The translations under genes were made by a program, and so were the position numbers. The notes beneath the pieces are model-generated. The model was not told the origin of the DNA. It made no database searches and worked only from the letters and a program-made list of their open reading frames with translations. This document shows positions 23,427-36,188 of a stretch of DNA of 64,000 nucleotides, in pieces. The stretch's first letter is position 1. Every line of letters begins with the position of its first letter. This stretch comes from Eutypa lata (lineage: Eukaryota > Ascomycota > Sordariomycetes > Xylariales > Diatrypaceae), in assembly GCA_022661535.1 (NCBI GenBank), contig JAKULF010000003.1:4216001-4280000 (forward strand). The letters run 5' to 3'.

Positions 23427-24861
23427 AATAATGGGTGGTGCCCAAAATGAGGACCAAGAAACTGAAAATATAAAATGCGGCCTCGGCGCTCCAACTGGAT
23501 TCTAATACAGCCAAAAGGGACGTCCAAGACCAAGTTCAAAACATGATTTGATATCAAGATGGGAACGATGCAGATGGATAAGAGAGGGGTTGAATATCCC
23601 AGGGCCTGATGCTAGGAATCATTGTTATTATGCCCCGTTCCAAACCACACAATTATTGGAACATGTTTGGAAGGAGTGACTAGATATTGGTGTTAAGATG
23701 AGATAGACAAGATAGACAAGAGAAGCGGCGTTGCGTGAGAGATGATCTACTTCTTCTAGATTCGGGTTGTGGGAAAGAACCGGGGGGGTTTCCTAGTCTA
23801 CATAAGTCACGAAATGTAAAGAGCGAAAGACTAAGTATGAAAAGAAAGTCAATAATATCAATAACAACTTCCGCGAAACATAAAAGTTAATAATATAAAT
23901 TTAACGCCACCATCGCACGTGTGTGTATATTCGTGTGTTTGTATGTAGGTAGTAGTTATTAGTTGTCTTGCAGCAAGCGTACCCGATCCGCGCTGGAGTT
24001 TCATGATACGTCCCGAGGCGCACCTTAGGGGGCGTCATTTAGATATTGAATTGTGACACACAAGGCTGGAGGAGTCCACATTGACGTCTAATGTCCATTG
24101 CTAATCACTCTAATCTGCGACATTCCGATGTACGAAATGGAGATCCACATGGAATTTCCCCTACTAATAAGAAGATGCCGTCATAAACGAAATCATAGAT
24201 AGGGAGATAGGCAGGAGGATAAAGTATTAGAGGGTTATGTATGCAATCAAGCAATCAAGATCTATCAGGGTTTAGTATCACGGACCAACACTGATAAGAC
24301 CATTCTTGATGAAGATTGACCATGAGCCAATCTATGGCATTTCCGTTGTTGATATCGAAATTGGGCTGACTGGGAAACGAAGAATTGGTATCGGTTGCAT
24401 CCACACAAGCACTTGGCACTGGTACCATACACATGCGCCCCACAAGGATCAACGGGGAAGTGCCGAGCCATGGGAACTGAAGGCAGGGTAGAAAGCCTAG
24501 ACCACCTAGTTAGCAGGTTAGGTATGTAGTTAGACCACCAACATGAAGATGAATAAAAAAAGGGTCCATAGAAGCCACATCGGAGTTGAACTAAAGCCAC
24601 ATCACACTACTCCGCTGCTCCGTGACTGACCAACTATCGAAAGCCACACAAGTCCACAAAATCCTAAGCGAATTTTCATCCACGTGACATGCACCACCAC
24701 TGCTAAACCACCACCGAGAGAAATTTTGTGTGAATTCCCCATTATTGCGACTCTGGGAAAAAAAGTTCGACTTCTCCAACCCGCGATACTACTAACCCAA
24801 CGAGACCGCCCATCTAGCAACAACAGATCCCCGTTGTCAATCGCCATCACCACCAGACGAA
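23427..24861. promoter_or_regulatory. Divergent promoter region, RhoGEF / RPL36
   Basis: About 1.4 kb between the two starts, AT-rich, without a coding-like frame. A pair of GATAGACAAGA units is repeated at 23703-23721. A pyrimidine-poor stretch precedes RPL36. No named factor site can be supported. Confidence 0.45.
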
Positions 24862-25606
24862 ATGGCAAAGGAAGCGCCCGCCCGTAACGGGCTTACCATC
24901 GGTATCAAGTATGTTCTGAACACTTTTTATACACCCAATCCCAATCCCTCCATTTGAAAGAGGGTGAGGATTTGCATTGTCAAGAGGAATGTTTTTGCTA
25001 ACCTAATTCCACCTACCTAGCCGCGGATATGTAAGATAACAACACCCTAACCACCCACCGTCTCACCTCGTGGAGGATCTCTGCTTTGCTATATCACTAT
25101 AGCTTCTCCCTCGCACATTGTGGCACATGGCAGACGATGGACGCTGGCTGACCTGGGAAAACCCTTTCGTTTTTTCCGAAACTACAGAAGACCACTCCCC
25201 GCGTCAACAAGGCACGCATCTCTCGCACCAAGGGTCACCAGAGCAAGCGTGTCTCTTTCGTCAAGGACATCGTGAAGGAAGTTGCCGGTCTCGCTCCTTA
25301 CGAGCGCCGAGGTAAATAAATAGAAAACTACAACCCGAGGTTGAAACCGACTACGGAACTGGGGAAACTAACTGTCACTCCTAGTCATTGAATTGCTCCG
25401 CAACAGCCGAGACAAGAGAGCGCGAAAGCTCGCCAAGAAGAGAGTAAGACTTTCTTTCTACCAAACCGATACCACATCTGGTATGCAACAAGAAACAAAT
25501 AACCTAACCTATCTCTTCTATATAGCTCGGTACTTTCGGACGTGCCAAGGCGAAGGTCGACGAACTCCAGCGAGTCATCGCCGAGGCCCGCAGAGCCGGC
25601 CACTAA
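24862..25606 (+). CDS. RPL36: 60S ribosomal protein L36
   Basis: Five exons, 24862-24908, 25021-25030, 25188-25311, 25385-25443 and 25526-25606; 106 residues, the usual eL36 length. Exon 2 is only 10 nt (completing Asn, then Arg-Gly-Tyr) and is required for the family sequence GLTIGINRGYKTTPRV. Later blocks match eL36: [51 protein letters not shown], and the C-terminal [11 protein letters not shown]. The protein is a structural component of the large cytosolic subunit. Intron-dense, 5'-biased structure is typical of fungal ribosomal protein genes. Intron ends are all GT..AG (GTATGT, GTAAGA, GTAAAT, GTAAGA donors). Confidence 0.96.
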
Positions 25607-26211
25607 ACCGCGAACCATGCGATCGATCGATAGAAGAACGAGTCCGCGTGCGTGGTGGTGGCAGAGACAAGAGAAGCAAAATTTCCGGTGGTACGGTCAG
25701 GCGTCATCCACCATCCTTTTCGGCATGGATTTATAACGTTTTTTTTTTTCTCAATGAAAGAAAAAAAGAATAGGATCGTCTGATGATAGGACGTCACATG
25801 CGGGGGGATAGCTAGCAAACATAAAGCTGCTGAAATACCAATTGACACGAATGGAGTCTTCATGACATGACATGACATACATGGCAGCATCTTCTACTTT
25901 TTTTTATTACAAATTGCATGTGAATTGTAAAAAGTGTGACCTGCCGGTGTACATATATTACTCGCAGAATCTATGCTAAACTCGGCCTCTGATTCCTTTA
26001 CCACAAACTCCGAGCGCAAAAGACACAACTGGTAATCATCACCCATTGCGTATAATGCTTGCATGGCATTGCAATGTACTGGGATGCTTCTGTGTACCAG
26101 GTCCATCTACTGATACACCCATCCATCCGTTCATTCACTCTTGATATCAAACCATGATCACAATCATCATACTCGATCCAACAACTTAATTTAGTTAGAC
26201 ATTTCATGTCA
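25607..26211. other. Intergenic, convergent 3' flanks with CATGA array
   Basis: About 600 nt between the RPL36 stop and the UBX-protein stop. Contains a poly-T/poly-A pair (25739-25772) and a short CATGA pentanucleotide array (25859-25876). No gene seen. Confidence 0.55.
25859..25883. repeat. CATGA pentanucleotide array
   Basis: Three tandem CATGA units followed by CATACATG. The same unit recurs in tandem near 28893-28937 and 56804-56822. Confidence 0.8.
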
Positions 26212-27885
26212 TTACTTCTTCCCCCCCAAGCCCTTCAACCACTTGGGCGTCTTCCCCTTGAGAGCATCGAGGCCACGCTTATTAGGAGCCGTCGACTGCT
26301 CCCCACCGCCATCACCGAATCCCCCCATCATCTCGGCCTTCCCACCGCCTCGCTCCTCCACCGCGTCCGGGATCTCCGGGACGACGACCTGCCGCGCCCG
26401 CGCCGCCGCGCTCTGCTTCAGGAACGGAGCGCGGCGGACCTCGGCGGGGACCGCATCGTCCCAGACGAACGTGACGACCACCTGGCCGCGGAACCGGTAT
26501 CCCTGGATGAGCCTGTTATCTTCCTCCCCTCCACCAACAGACTCGGAATCGCGCACGGCCTCCCTCCCCAGCGGCGGGATCGCCAACCGGAACGCCGCGT
26601 CCGGGTGGGCCATAGCCTCGCGCACGACGGCGTAGAGGGCGGCGCCGGTGTCGGCCTGGCCGAAGTCACGCTCCAGCAGCGAGTTGTCCGGCAGGCGGAC
26701 GCGGATCCGCACCGAGGCGGCGTCCGACAGCTTTCTCCGCTCGGCGGCGTCGCGGTCGGCGAGCTCGCGGTCCGACGGCAGCCGCTTGTTCTGCCCCGCT
26801 GCTTTTAGGAGGCGCTGGTGCGCTTTCGCGTGCTCGATCCCAGGTACGAAGGCATCCTCCGTGTCGCTCTGCAGCGCGGCCTGGGGCGTGTCCGAGGTTG
26901 GGGCGGAGAAGATCCGGACGGCGTCCGAAGGGGTGGAGGAGGAAGGTAATGATGATGACGATGATGGTGGTTGGTTTTGTTCTGTGGCGGAGGAGGAGGT
27001 GGGCACGGCTGAGTCGATGTCCATAGCATCACTGGCTGCCGACGCTTGGGCGGCGTTTGTTGTTGGTATTGTGGTGTTGGTACTGGCAAAGTCTTGGATG
27101 TTCGTTTCGGGTGGTGTGGGTGTTGATGTCGATGTAGTTCCTGTTACTTCAGTAGCAGGTTGTGTCACACTCGGCTCATCTTCGCCTAGGTCTATAAGAT
27201 CTGAAAGATCAGACTTGGCCTCTGTGCTGGCGGTAGGTTCTTCTGTAGTCTGCTTCTTCTCCTCCTGGAAATGTCGGTCGATGTCGGCAATGGCATCCAC
27301 GAACGTCTTATCCGTCTTCTGGAAGGACAGACGTATCAGGACCCTGCCCGAGTTGTACCCGAGCTGCGACAGCGTCTTCTGGAAGTCGTCGAATGTCGCA
27401 AGGTTCCGGTTGCCGACCTGCAGGGCAGGCGTCTCGTAGTACAGCTGTCCGCTCCCCGTTCTGCTCTCCATCTGCGGCACGCCCCGCCCCGTGATGTTCA
27501 GGGGCTTGCCCTCGCTCGGTCGGCCGCTCTCAAAGTGGCGCAGGAGCTTCCATATAGTTATGTCGCTGGACAGCTTCTCCGTGAGCCGGCCGTAGGGTGG
27601 GAAAGCTTCCGACTCGGGAGGCGGAAGCTGCAGCGCAACATCGATGGCGGTAGGTGTGTTGGATTTAACGACGAGCTCGAGTTTGGCGCCCTGGACCAGT
27701 CCGGACGTGCGCCATGTGTGGGATAGGTCGAGCTGGCGCTGCTTGTGTTTGAGGAGATGCTTGCTAGGGTCGGTCTTGAACTTGGCGCAGGCCTGCTCGA
27801 GGATATCGGTGAGGTGTGTGGCGGGATTGACTTTGATCTCAACCTGGCGGAAGTTGCTGTCGACAACTTTGACCTTGCTGGCCAT
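26212..27885 (-). CDS. UBX4: UBX-domain Cdc48 adaptor, TUG/ASPL (Ubx4) type
   Basis: Single-exon gene, 557 residues, ATG at 27885. An N-terminal TUG-type ubiquitin-like domain covers about residues 4-75 (MASKVKVVDSNFRQVEIK, HLTDILEQACAKFK, LLKHKQRQLDLSHTWRTSGL). A second conserved block (about 95-195: TIWKLLRHFESG, LYYETPALQVGNRNL, TLSQLGYNSGRVLIRLSF) resembles the extended ubiquitin-like region of this family. A long Ser/Thr/Pro linker leads to the UBX domain at about 391-475 (VRIRVRLPDNSLLERDF, LYAVVREAM, YRFRGQVVVTFVW). The tail is Gly/Lys-rich. Family members bind and disassemble or recruit the Cdc48/p97 ATPase; yeast Ubx4 acts in ER-associated degradation. The 3' two-thirds is markedly GC-rich and shows long open frames on the other strand, a composition effect. 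It is divergent from the proteasome gene PUP3. Confidence 0.88.
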   Translation of the reverse strand: MASKVKVVDSNFRQVEIKVNPATHLTDILEQACAKFKTDPSKHLLKHKQRQLDLSHTWRTSGLVQGAKLELVVKSNTPTAIDVALQLPPPESEAFPPYGRLTEKLSSDITIWKLLRHFESGRPSEGKPLNITGRGVPQMESRTGSGQLYYETPALQVGNRNLATFDDFQKTLSQLGYNSGRVLIRLSFQKTDKTFVDAIADIDRHFQEEKKQTTEEPTASTEAKSDLSDLIDLGEDEPSVTQPATEVTGTTSTSTPTPPETNIQDFASTNTTIPTTNAAQASAASDAMDIDSAVPTSSSATEQNQPPSSSSSLPSSSTPSDAVRIFSAPTSDTPQAALQSDTEDAFVPGIEHAKAHQRLLKAAGQNKRLPSDRELADRDAAERRKLSDAASVRIRVRLPDNSLLERDFGQADTGAALYAVVREAMAHPDAAFRLAIPPLGREAVRDSESVGGGEEDNRLIQGYRFRGQVVVTFVWDDAVPAEVRRAPFLKQSAAARARQVVVPEIPDAVEERGGGKAEMMGGFGDGGGEQSTAPNKRGLDALKGKTPKWLKGLGGKK

Positions 27886-28707
27886 GATGTCTTTATTAGT
27901 GCAAGACTCTAGGCGTGCCTAAGACCGACGAAGCTTTATAGGTCGATGTAATCCTATATGGCGTGTATGGTGAGGAGTTGGCGGGGTATTAGAGGGAGCC
28001 GTTGATTCAGATGGCTGAGATGGGGAAATGCAAGGTAGTCTATAGAGTAGCTTGACAGAAGATAATGAAGGGTGTAGTGTACAGAAATTCAGGAATGTCA
28101 GAGTATATTGTCTTCGTCAGAAGTAGTTCTCCAAGAGGTCTATGTTAGAGCAGCTATCCACAAGTGTAATTAATCATTAATGACAGTGACGGTGGAATGC
28201 ATAGAAGCTCTGCGAAGACCGTTACATCAGCACGGTTTGCCCACCTTGTTACAGTGCCTGTTAGCGGTACTGTAGCACTTAGTTAAGGTGACAGTCCAGG
28301 CAGCTTCTGCTGATGAATTCTACCGATAGAGGGGTAATAACAGCTGATAAGCAGCTTAATTATAGTGACCCCTGGCACTGCTCTGCTAACCACCGATGTT
28401 CCGATGGTCTAAGCTCCAAGCTTTGGTTCGTATGTACCTACAATGTACTGTGTAGCTCTACTATGGAAGTGCTAAGGTAACTACAGCTGAGCTGGCCACG
28501 CCATAGTGTGTTTGCCTTGCACACTGCGTTACCCTTCATAGTAGGCACTTAGGTAGTAAAACACGGCTGTCAGCCTTCCCAACGTCGTAACATCTAAGAG
28601 CATAAACCCCAATTCCCACGACGATATCTTCCCGGGCGGACTACAAACGACTCTATTCCTCAGACCGAATTGATTTCGTTTCATACACACATAGCAGTCT
28701 AACAACC
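27886..28707. promoter_or_regulatory. Divergent promoter region, UBX4 / PUP3
   Basis: About 820 nt between two divergent genes of the ubiquitin-proteasome system. No coding-like frame. I looked for the yeast proteasome element GGTGGCAAA and did not see an exact copy on either strand. Confidence 0.5.
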
Positions 28708-29775
28708 ATGGTGAGTTCTTCGACCGAAGCTCCAAGCATATCGAGATAGAGATACCCTAGCTAACATCGTGGATTTCAACTTTAGTCGTCACCCTTCGAC
28801 ATAAGTCAGTATACATCCTCCCTCCTTCCCGTATTCCGCCGAGAACGACAGAGACCCTTTCCCCCTCCTCCCCATTCCTACCTACTTGCCCAGTCATGTC
28901 ATGACAAGACATGAAGACATGGAGACATGACATGACAGAGAGCCAGAACCATTCATTCTAACCAAACCTTTCGAAACACAACAGACGGCGGCGCCTGCGT
29001 AGCGATGGTAGGCAAGGACTGCGTGGCGATCGCGTGCGACCTGCGGCTGGGCATGCAAGCGCTCACGGTGTCGAACAACTTCCCGAAGGTCTTCCAGTAC
29101 GGGGAGCACGTGTTCCTGGGCCTGACGGGCCTGGCGACGGACGTGTCGACCGTGTCGGACGTGTTCCGGTACAAGGTGAACATGTACCGGCTGCGGGAGG
29201 AGCGGGGGATCGCGCCGACCACCTTCGCGAACCTCGTGTCCTCGTCCCTGTACGAGCGCCGCTTCGGCCCCTGGTTCGTCAGCCCCGTCGTCGCCGGGCT
29301 CGAGCCCAAGACGGGGAGCCCCTTCATCTGCGGCTTCGACTCCATCGGCTGCATCGACTTCGCCAAGGACTTCATCGTCAGCGGCACCGCCTCCGAGCAG
29401 CTCTTCGGCATGTGCGAGAGTCTGTGGGAGCCTGATCTGGTGCGTTCTTCCTTGTTTTTTTTCTCTTCCTCTACTCCTATCATACCCTTTCTAGATACAT
29501 TTTTCTATCTTTCTTGTCCCCACTCCTCCATTCTACCCTTTGTCTTCTATCCCCTCTTTTCAATACTCTTGAGGAGAAAGAGGTGCATGTCATCAGGTTT
29601 TAAAGTTTAACTGACTTGACGATAATTGTAGGGACCCGAGGATCTCTTCGAGACGATTTCGCAGGCCCTGCTGAACGCCGTGGATCGAGATGCATTGTCA
29701 GGATGGGGTGCACATGTCTACATTATTGAGAAGGACAAGGTTACTAAGAGACTGCTAAAGGGACGTCAAGATTAA
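28708..29775 (+). CDS. PUP3: 20S proteasome subunit beta-3 (Pup3)
   Basis: Four exons, 28708-28710, 28786-28804, 28985-29439 and 29632-29775; 206 residues, matching the family length. Exon 1 is only the start codon, followed by GTGAGT; exon 2 adds SSPFDI. Splicing yields [20 protein letters not shown], matching the Pup3 opening. Further blocks: [95 protein letters not shown]. Beta-3 is a non-catalytic subunit of the beta ring: no N-terminal active-site Thr is present, as expected. Exon 3 is strikingly GC-rich at third positions while exon 4 is not. Intron 2 (28805-28984) has an unusual GTCAGT donor and contains a CATGA-type repeat array; intron 3 is 192 nt. Confidence 0.95.
28893..28937. repeat. 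ATGAC/ATGTC repeat array inside PUP3 intron 2
   Basis: Degenerate tandem array built of TCATG, AGACATG and CATGA units within the 180-nt second intron of PUP3. Confidence 0.75.
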
Positions 29776-30159
29776 GATGGGGTTTTATGCAATGGGGAAG
29801 ATTAGAGAAGATTCATATTCCGTCTACGTAATAGCTACGATAGACAGGGAGTCATTCCTCATCCCCAAGGGGTGAGCAATTCAAGGAATTACCAACAAGG
29901 CGCTTGAGTCGTAGGTGAGGATGGACCCAGACTCGTACAACAGAGCAGGCACAGAGTCACTGTCAATGGCTGTCATCTTATAATGTATCAAAAGCATCAG
30001 CCTATGAGAACTAGCCAATCAGAAGACACCCTGGTTTATGAGGAACGTGAAAGACACTCGATACAATTCAACTATATGCTACAAAAGTGCAAATACATGC
30101 AGATGAACTCTAAGACATCTAGCTAGTCTACTCTATACCTGAGCCAGGTCTATATTTTC
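29776..30159. other. Intergenic, convergent 3' flanks
   Basis: 384 nt between the PUP3 and SERCA stops. AT-rich, no gene seen. Confidence 0.6.
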
Positions 30160-33100
30160 CTATGCCTCCTTTTTGGCCTGAATTGTCGCGATCGTAGTTC
30201 GCTGCGTGAAGAACCGTCGCTCAACAAGCTTAAGCACTTCATCGATGAGCCTGCTACGAGTTAGGAACTGCTACGAGCTTAATCATCTAGGGGTATGTTA
30301 TAAACTTACAGGACTGGGGCGCTGATGAGGAGCACTGCCTTCCACTCGGTCCAGTTCAGAGGGAGAATGGAAAAGAGACCCTGAAGGACGGGGGTGTAGA
30401 GCAGTGCAAAGTGGAGAGCCATCGATAACGCAATAGCGTACACGAGCATAAGGTTATCCCAGAGAGGCAGAGTCAGGAGAGATTCGCTGGACGAGAGTGC
30501 ATTCATAGCGTTGAACATCTCGATGACGACAAGGATCGAGAGAGATACCGTCGACGCTGCCTTAGCCATATCGTTGCCAAACATTTCACAGCCAATGCCT
30601 GAGAACTCTGCAGAACATCTGTGGAAATGAGACAGCTGGTAGAAGCTGATCTGAGGGCCTTCGGAGTAGTACATGAACCACCAGGCATAGCCACCGACGG
30701 TAGCGATACCGACGTAGGTACCAATGATCAGGTATCGCAAGAAGAGCCAACCACCAATAAGAGGCTCGTCACGTTTCCGTGGCGCTCTCTTCATAATGTC
30801 GTGATCAGGTGGGTTGAAAGACAGGGCCGTGGCTGGCAAGCCATCGGTGACTAGGTTAACCCAAAGAAGCTGGACGGGGATGAGAGCCTCTGGCATGCCA
30901 AGTGCAGCGGTGAGGAAGATGGAGACAACCTCGCCAATGTTTGACGAGATGAGATACCGAATAAACTGCTGCGTGTTGTTGTAGATAGACCGGCCCTCTT
31001 CGATGGCAACCTCAATAGTTGCGAAGTTGTCGTCTGCAAGAACCATATCAGCAGCCAGTTTAGCGACATCGGTACCGGAACCCATGGCAACACCAATATC
31101 CGCCTTCTTCAGAGCTGGAGCATCATTGACTCCGTCACCAGTCATAGCAACAACCTCGTTTAGAGACTGGAGAAGGTCGACGAGCTTTGACTTGTGGCTT
31201 GGTTCCACGCGGGAGAAAAGAGATGCTGTACGCGCTGCCTCGAGTTGTTCACCGGGAGTAAGATTATCAAATTCTCGGCCCGTGAAGCTCTTTCCTTTCA
31301 GGTCCTCATATTCTCCAAAAACGCCGATCTGGCGGCAGATGCTCTCCGCTGTGTTGCGGTTATCACCGGTAATGACGATGACTCGAATTCCGGCATCCCT
31401 GCACTGCTTAATAGCAACAGAGACCTCTGGTCGGGGAGGATCCAACATGCCAACCATTCCAAGGAGAGTAAGATTCTGTTCCAGTTGTGCGTATTGAGCC
31501 GTCGACTTGGCGTTCTGGATCAGGGGGCTAGAGCTGACATCATCCACGCTCGCAAGAGCAATCACTCGGAGGCCGCGGTTACCATATTCTACAACCTCCT
31601 TCGAGAGGAGACCACGGAGTTTGCTATCAATAGGAACGCGTTTGCCGTTTGCTCCAACTAGAGTATGCGTACACCTCTCGAGAATGGATTCCGGAGCACC
31701 CTTAACCAGGAGTTTCTTCTTTTCTCCGTCTTGGACAAGAACGGACATGCTTTTTCGGTCACGGGAAAACTCATATGTAGCAAGGCGGGGGTATTTCTGT
31801 TCGTAATAGCTGCTGGCGTGATGCAGGCGGTCGTCAGGAGTGCTAGTCGCAGGCGCGCAAGGTCCAATCTTCTCGACCAGAACTCTCAATGCTCCCTCAG
31901 TGGGCTCTCCAACATTGGAGAAATGTCCCGTTCGGGTATCATAAGCTAGACGAGCATCGTTGCAAAGTGCCGCGACCTCATTGATTTGGCAGATCGTGGT
32001 TGAAGTTTGGGCTAGATCCCCGAAGACCTTCCCATTACGCTTGATATCTCCTTGTGGTGCAAATGTGGTGCCTTCAACATCGAGCTCCTCCAAATCAGAC
32101 CCCTTATCGTTGATGTAGACTACCTTGCTGACACTCATCTGGTTGGTGGTGAGGGTACCAGTTTTGTCCGAGCAGATGACACTGCAGCTTCCAAGAGTCT
32201 CCACAGAGGGCAGGCTTCGCACAACGGCATTCTTGGCGGCCATCTTGCGAGTACCAAGAGCCAGACAAGTAGTAATAACAACAGCTAGGCCTTCGGGAAT
32301 GGCAGCCACTCCAAGAGACACGGCGATCTTTAGATAGTAGATAGCGCCCTTCGTCCAGTTCCCATGACTAGGATCGGCAAAGTTAGGGATGTTGATAAGC
32401 CACACAAGCACACAGATGGCAGTAATGACCTTGGCAAGAGAATCTCCAAAATCATTGAGCTTCTGCTTCAGCGGAGTCGGTTCAGAGATCTGAGCAGTAA
32501 TGCTTTCGTGGATGTCACCAATAGCAGTGTTTGACCCTGTCAGAACGACGACGGCCTTAGCACGTCCAGTCACGACAGTCGTTCCCGAGAAAAGCATATT
32601 GATTTGATCCTGAAGCACAGCCTTGTCGTCCTTCACCACAGCGGCATGGTCCTTGCTAACACTCTCGCTCTCTCCGGTCAAGACGGCCTGGTCAATAGCG
32701 AAACTATTGCTTTCGATAGATATGACTCGGCAATCGGCAGGTATTCTGTCACCAACAGATACCGAGATGATATCCCCTGGGACCAACTCGTCGGCCTTGA
32801 TGCGCGAGATATGTCCATAGTTCCTGATCACGCTAGATTCATTGGCCGAGTATTCTTGGAGCGCGGCAATGGCCTTTTCGGCACTGCTTTCTTGGGACAC
32901 GCCGACGACAGCATTTAGAATGAGAATGGTCAAAATCTACGAGAAAAATGCAATTGTAAGCAATCATGAATGCGCCTAATGATCATAAATTTGAAGGGGG
33001 GTACTCACAACCGCCGGGTCGACAAATGCGCTCCAACCACCCTCTTCCTCGAAAAGGGCTAAAACGAAAGATACCGCAGCGGAACCGAGAAGTATAAGAA

Positions 33101-33363
33101 CAAGTTGATCCTTGAATTGTTCGAGAATGAGCTCCCACAACGGTGTCGGTGGCTCTTCAGGAATGGCTATAGGAGAAAAGAAGTTAGCCAACCAAAAGAA
33201 CTCAAGGGATGCGAAAAGAAAAAAAGGCTGCCAAGCGCAACTCACCATTCTTGCCGTGCTTTTCCCTTAGCTTGACTACTTGCTCATCTCTGAGACCTGA
33301 CTTGGCGTCAACGGCAAATTGACCCAATACCTCTGGTATGGGCTTTGCGAAAGCGCCCTCCAT
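30160..33363 (-). CDS. nca-1: SERCA-type calcium-transporting P-type ATPase
   Basis: Four exons, complement(join(30160..30250,30310..32936,33009..33166,33246..33363)), 997 residues, the usual SERCA length. P-type hallmarks: TGES in the actuator domain, the M4 calcium-site motif [10 protein letters not shown] (Glu about 307), the phosphorylation motif SDKTGTLT (Asp about 349), TGDN and [16 protein letters not shown] in the hinge, and M5/M6 calcium ligands in NIGEVVSIF and [18 protein letters not shown]. It pumps cytosolic calcium into the ER. Closest memory match is the Neurospora NCA-1 group. The final exon supplies [15 protein letters not shown] and a KKEA C-terminus, which fits a KKxx ER-retrieval signal; stopping at the unspliced TAA near 30306 would lose it. 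Introns use GTGAGT, GTGAGT and GTAAGT donors. Confidence 0.96.
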
Positions 33364-35217
33364 GGTTGCTATGTGGACTGGGCGTCCTCGATGGCGGGGC
33401 CGGTATATTTGTGTCTATGCTTCTAACTCGGTAGGGTCAAAGAGTAGAGATATATATGTACTGCAAAAACGGCCGGCGGATAGAAGTAGGATCACTTTGC
33501 ATGTATAGGATCCAAAATGAACTTAAAAGGTTAAGTAGGGTACAATAGGAAGATATTTAGAGAATAGTAAGGTGGAATGAATGCTGCTCGTATTCACATA
33601 TCAGTAGTTAGTATCGGACTATTTGAAGATGCCACATGTCTTTTTCTGGTTTCGGGAATCGAGAATTAAAAAGAATTCCAACTTGACACGCCACCGACAG
33701 AATGCGCTCTGACAAAACAAGGGAATTCGGAAAAGCCTTGTATATAACTTTGCGTACCTAAATTGTGTATTGCGCTGGTTGGCACACTTTATATGTACAT
33801 TTTACCTACCATCGAAGGAGTCAAAAGGTGTCCTTACCAAGCTGGGCGGGCTGGGAAACTCTTTTTGAAATCTTTCAGAGCTAGTGACGTTCTAGCCCCA
33901 ATAGATAGCCAGGACGCAAGCAAGCATAAGCCTATCTGACCCGCTGCCTCGCCTGCTATCCCTGCTATCCGGTTGTCGGCGGCCAATTAAGTTCACCGTC
34001 CCCAACATACATACCTCTTCACTCTGGAAATCTGCAACAAAATGCTTAACTTGAAGCTCTGCCACTGGATGGCCCCAACAGCCTGCATTGGCACATGGTA
34101 AGGCTGGAGGAGAACGATCCAATTATTTCTACGTAATTCTTTCATTCTCATCCCGTAGGCATGTATTAGAGAGCCGAGCAGCCGAGTCACCTCACTAGAG
34201 GTATATCTAAATACAACAAGATTGACGTCTATTTACGTAGTTACCTCTGTACAATGTATATTTCTATAATTACATGTATTAATGCTGTCTGACGCAAGGC
34301 GGTCAATTCCCGTGCAAAGGAGTAACTTCGAAGGAAGGTGGAAGAAAGACAAGTGGAAGGAAAAGTCAGGATTCCTAGTAGTTTTCTGAATCAAGGACCA
34401 CCGGCCACAACATGCCGAAGTCTGACCTCCAGGTACGTTCTACTGGCAATAACTTCAGCTTAGTTTATTCGCAAGTTTTGGGTACTAAAAAACAAGGCTT
34501 GATAGAACGAGTAAGTAAGTGGATGAACTAGATAATCACCAGTAATTTGAGACATCTAGAAGATGACGGCCTTGAGTATACAAAGAGGAGAGTTGTTTAA
34601 TCATTGATTTCCCAGTTTCCCCCTGAACAACAAGGGCTGGTAACGCCAATATTGAAAAGCTAACTTGAGAATCAGAGGGAATAACTGTAGCCATAAGCTA
34701 ATAGGTTACCTAGTAGGTAGGCAGAGCAGGCCGGGTTTGACGATGCTGCGGTTGGATAAACCCAGTTCCACATCATGGCAAAGCAATGCATAAAGTGCAT
34801 TTAGTGAAGTGCCACAGGATTGAGGCGTTGGCTCCACTGGTAGCACCTAAGATGCCTTGTATCACAGAAGTAGGTCAAGGGTTGGAAAGCAAATGCCATC
34901 CTTCACATCATGATGTCTATGGGTAGTGCTATCTAGATGCCGTAATACGGCGATACGTCGAGAATCGCCCCCAAAACAGAGGCCATCAACCCTCATCGAG
35001 AGCCCGCACGTTCTTTCCATGTGCATGTTCTCGTATTCCCTTCATCCATGCCGAAGTCGAAATTATCATGGTCCATCATAACCATGCATGCCAGTAATTT
35101 TCACCGTGTCAAACGCTCTTCTCCTACCCGCTCTATCTTAGCAAGGGGGACGATGACAAGAGGTTGGGTGACTCTTACCGCCCCGACGGCGGTGCCTGAA
35201 ATCAATGCTCGTTTCGT
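33364..35217. other. Intergenic spacer upstream of SERCA gene
   Basis: About 1.85 kb, AT-rich, no gene seen. The SERCA promoter is at the left end and the Ran 3' end at the right. Short TAGGTAGG motifs occur near 34710-34725. Confidence 0.5.

Positions 35218-36188
<971 letters not shown>

Noticed and set aside
26206..27439. Long plus-strand open frames (up to 263 codons) opposite the UBX-domain gene
   Set aside because: They are low-complexity Arg/Ser/Ala-rich shadows caused by high GC; the minus strand encodes a recognisable two-domain protein over the same bases.
29034..29435. 133-codon second frame inside PUP3 exon 3
   Set aside because: Extreme Arg/Gly/Pro content arising from the GC3 bias of the real frame.
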